A DNA stretch of 64,000 nt from Sphingomonadales bacterium (GTDB taxonomy: Bacteria > Pseudomonadota > Alphaproteobacteria > Sphingomonadales > Sphingomonadaceae), in the NCBI GenBank assembly GCA_018971065.1, contig JAGWVC010000002.1, positions 1 through 64,000 of the forward strand, written 5' to 3'. Every line of letters begins with the position of its first letter. The first letter of the stretch is position 1. Positions 62,309 to 64,000 of the stretch are shown in pieces. The position numbers and the translations under genes are program-made. A model generated the notes under the pieces. It ran no database searches and was not told the origin of the DNA. It saw nothing but the letters and a program-made list of their open reading frames with translations.

Positions 62309-62352
62309 TGTTTTTCACTTCGCGGCAGCCACAGCCGCACAATTGGCAAGCA

Positions 62353-62380
62353 GGGGGCGGGGGGCCAAATCCCCGCCCCC
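62353..62380. terminator. Very GC-rich hairpin next to the lysE-family gene
   Basis: Perfect 10-bp arms GGGGGCGGGG/CCCCGCCCCC with an 8-base loop end directly at the stop codon of the minus-strand exporter gene. There is no T-run; it would nonetheless fold strongly in both transcripts. Confidence 0.55.
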
Positions 62381-63010
62381 TCAACCCAGCAGGCTCCCCG
62401 CCAGCCACAGCCCGGCGCCCGCCATCAGCAGCGCCATCGCGCGTTGCAGCGTGCGGACATAGCCCGAGCGCGCCAGCCATTCCTGCCCCCGGCTGGCCGC
62501 GCCGACGATCATCAGATGAATCGCCGTGGCAATGCCCACGCTCACCCCGGCCAGCAGCATCGCCAGCCCCAGCGACGGCGCCCGCCCGTGAAGGAACGGC
62601 GGCACCACCGCCACGAAGAACAGCACCGATTTCGGGTTGAACACGTTGATCATCAGCCCGGCGGCGAAGGTCGCCCCGGCCCCGGCAAACCGCTGCGGCG
62701 CCTGCCCGGCGATCGCGTCGCGCGATTCACGCCAGGTCGAAACCGCCAGCCACAGCATCACCAGCGCGCCGGCGCCGCGCATACCGGCCTGCCAGCCCGG
62801 CTCCTCCAGCAGCAGCGCCGCCACCCCCATCGCGCCCAGCAGGGAATTGAGCGTCAATCCGATGGCGATACCGACCACGGCGGCCAGCCCGGCCACGCGC
62901 CCCTGGATCGCGCTGACCCCGGCCAGCCAGCCCATGTTCGGCCCCGGCGTGATCTCCAGCAACAGCACCGCCAGCACGAATCCGATGAAATCGGCAAGAT
63001 GCATGGTCAT
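62381..63010 (-). CDS. LysE/RhtB-family amino acid exporter
   Basis: 209 residues with six hydrophobic helices. Family motif FVLAVLLLEITPGPNMGWLAGVSAIQGR near residues 10-38 includes the conserved PGPN. GLMINVFNPKSVLFFVAVVPPFL near residue 120 is the second typical motif. LysE-family proteins export amino acids and related metabolites. The start may be ATG 63010 or ATG 63004. The cupin gene upstream ends 5 bases before it. Confidence 0.92.
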   Translation of the reverse strand: MTMHLADFIGFVLAVLLLEITPGPNMGWLAGVSAIQGRVAGLAAVVGIAIGLTLNSLLGAMGVAALLLEEPGWQAGMRGAGALVMLWLAVSTWRESRDAIAGQAPQRFAGAGATFAAGLMINVFNPKSVLFFVAVVPPFLHGRAPSLGLAMLLAGVSVGIATAIHLMIVGAASRGQEWLARSGYVRTLQRAMALLMAGAGLWLAGSLLG

Positions 63011-63015
63011 TCGGG

Positions 63016-63474
63016 TTACTGCTTCTCCGGATAGGGCGTTCCGTCCCTGTGAACATAGCGGTCATCGGCGGTGAACAGCATGTCGATATCGGAATAGCCG
63101 CCGCCGGTCCGCGCCCCCGCGCTCACCGCCACAAACACACAGGGCGCATCGCTCTCGTTAATCAGGTGATGCCCGTCGCGCACCCCCGCCGCCCAGGTGG
63201 CGATGTCACCGGCGCGCAGCACCGTGCGGCCGCCGTCCTCCACCAGCACCGCCTCGCCCGCCAGCATCACCACCAGCTCGTCCTCGCCGTCATGCCAGTG
63301 CCGCTGCGATGACCACGCCCCCGGCTCCAGCGTGACATGGCACGCGCCCAGATGGGAAAACCCCGCCACCGGCCCGATCCGCCGCTTCCACCGTCCTCCC
63401 ACTTCGCGATCGAATGGCGCCGGATAACCGGTCACGGTGTTGGGCACATGGTCATCGGGATTGAAACGCGGCAT
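63016..63474 (-). CDS. Cupin-domain protein
   Basis: 152 residues. The two cupin motifs are visible: GAWSSQRHWHDGEDELVVMLAGEAVLVEDG near residue 56 (His, His, Glu metal ligands) and ATWAAGVRDGHHLINES near residue 95 (third His). It is a single-domain metal-binding beta barrel, similar to uncharacterised cupins of alphaproteobacteria. It probably shares a transcript with the LysE-family exporter and may act on a metabolite that the exporter moves. Confidence 0.88.
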   Translation of the reverse strand: MPRFNPDDHVPNTVTGYPAPFDREVGGRWKRRIGPVAGFSHLGACHVTLEPGAWSSQRHWHDGEDELVVMLAGEAVLVEDGGRTVLRAGDIATWAAGVRDGHHLINESDAPCVFVAVSAGARTGGGYSDIDMLFTADDRYVHRDGTPYPEKQ

Positions 63475-63596
63475 CGCTACTTCCCTTGTCGCGGTGTTGG
63501 CGGGGGATTGCACGCTAACCGTTCCTTATCCGCACTTAAACCCCCGCTTGCCCCGCCCCCCTTGCTCCACCCTGCGCGCGGCGTTAGTCATGCGTG

Positions 63597-64000
63597 ATGA
63601 GCCTGCTGGTCGATCCTGCCGCCCCCGGTGACGTTTATGTCGCGTCGCTTGCCGAAGCGCTGATCGCCTGCCCCAGCGTCACCCCCGCCGCCGGTCTGGT
63701 GTTCGATTGCCTCGGAGCCGCACTCGCCCCGCTCGGCTTCGAAATCCACCGCTTCACGGCGGGCGCCGCCCCTGACGATCCGGTCGAAAACCTCTTCGCC
63801 ATCCGCAAGGGGCCGGAAGGCAGCCGCCATTTCGCCTTCGCCGGCCACCTTGATGTCGTCCCTCCCGGCGACGGCTGGACCAGCGCCCCGTTCGCCCCCG
63901 AACGGCGCGGCGACCTGCTCTACGGTCGCGGCGCGGTTGACATGAAGGGCGCCATCGCGGCGATGGTGGTGGCCGCGCGCGACATTCCCGCCAGCGCCGG
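63597..64000 (+). CDS. dapE: Succinyl-diaminopimelate desuccinylase, N-terminal part (cut by window edge)
   Basis: The 134 visible residues contain LAEALIACPSVTPAAG, the zinc-binding FAGHLDVVPPGDGW near residue 80, and LYGRGAVDMKGAIAAMV near residue 108, with the bridging Asp; these are typical of DapE, an M20 metallohydrolase. It removes succinate from N-succinyl-diaminopimelate, two steps after DapD. The gene continues beyond 64000. It is divergent from the cupin gene with a 122-bp gap. Confidence 0.93.
   Translation, partial: MSLLVDPAAPGDVYVASLAEALIACPSVTPAAGLVFDCLGAALAPLGFEIHRFTAGAAPDDPVENLFAIRKGPEGSRHFAFAGHLDVVPPGDGWTSAPFAPERRGDLLYGRGAVDMKGAIAAMVVAARDIPASA

Noticed and set aside
1..64000. 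tRNA or rRNA genes, CRISPR arrays, prophage, plasmid or integrative-element genes, riboswitches
   Set aside because: No cloverleaf-type T-loop sequences, ribosomal motifs, regularly spaced repeats, integrases or transposase genes were recognised. The only mobile element candidate is the 142-bp MITE-like sequence.

Overview
The window is GC-rich (roughly two thirds G+C), almost fully coding, and reads as chromosome of a sphingomonad-type alphaproteobacterium. Supporting evidence: a general stress response (GSR) locus of the PhyR/NepR/EcfG type with an HWE-family kinase, two copies of the dispersed repeat CCTGAGCTTGTCGAAGG that I associate with sphingomonad genomes, a COQ9-family gene, and alphaproteobacterial gene neighbourhoods. 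I saw no rRNA or tRNA gene, CRISPR array, prophage or complete insertion sequence.

Layout. 1-6227: a probable oxidative catabolic operon on the minus strand: CoxG-like protein, FAD, 2Fe-2S and molybdopterin subunits of a xanthine dehydrogenase-family hydroxylase, then a truncated PQQ-dependent dehydrogenase, with a divergent TetR regulator. 6234-12783: two divergent cassettes, each with two TadE-like pseudopilins and one von Willebrand factor A TadG-like protein. 12784-17493: purine/pyrimidine permease, globin-coupled chemoreceptor, a dihydrodipicolinate reductase-like oxidoreductase and an EthD protein. 17696-25502: housekeeping genes (nucleotide-sugar dehydrogenase, gmk, YhhQ, argB, YggT, folD, MarC, glmM) and a dicarboxylate symporter beyond them.

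27010-30912: the complete GSR core: ecfG and nepR, a divergent CHASE-HWE histidine kinase, phyR, and next to phyR a previously unlabelled small-RNA candidate with an EcfG-like promoter, a C-rich looped 5' hairpin and an intrinsic terminator, which resembles GsrN of Caulobacter. nepR-ecfG and phyR each have a perfect GGAAC-N16-CGTT promoter. A 142-bp palindromic MITE-like element lies between the symporter and ecfG; its flanking CTAG duplication supplies the stop codons of both genes.

31013-44459: metabolic and envelope genes (GNAT-fold protein, fatty acid desaturase, TldD protease, DHA2 efflux pump, ABC ATPase, nadB, COQ9, SCO, metalloprotease). 44441-47961: a nitric-oxide/haem sensing cassette: an H-NOX protein, a hybrid kinase with an HNOBA-like sensor, a 78-residue stand-alone histidine phosphoacceptor domain, and a divergent winged-helix response regulator. 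48046-50136: ribD and ribE.

51003-55365: an unusual cassette: a ThiF (E1-like)-nitroreductase fusion of the Rv1355c type, an autoinducer-synthase-fold acyltransferase and a divergent AraC regulator, with a second small-RNA candidate between them. 55304-64000: a large multi-PAS hybrid kinase, dapD, small membrane and conserved proteins, a K+-channel-like protein, an amidohydrolase, a LysE exporter, a cupin and the start of dapE.
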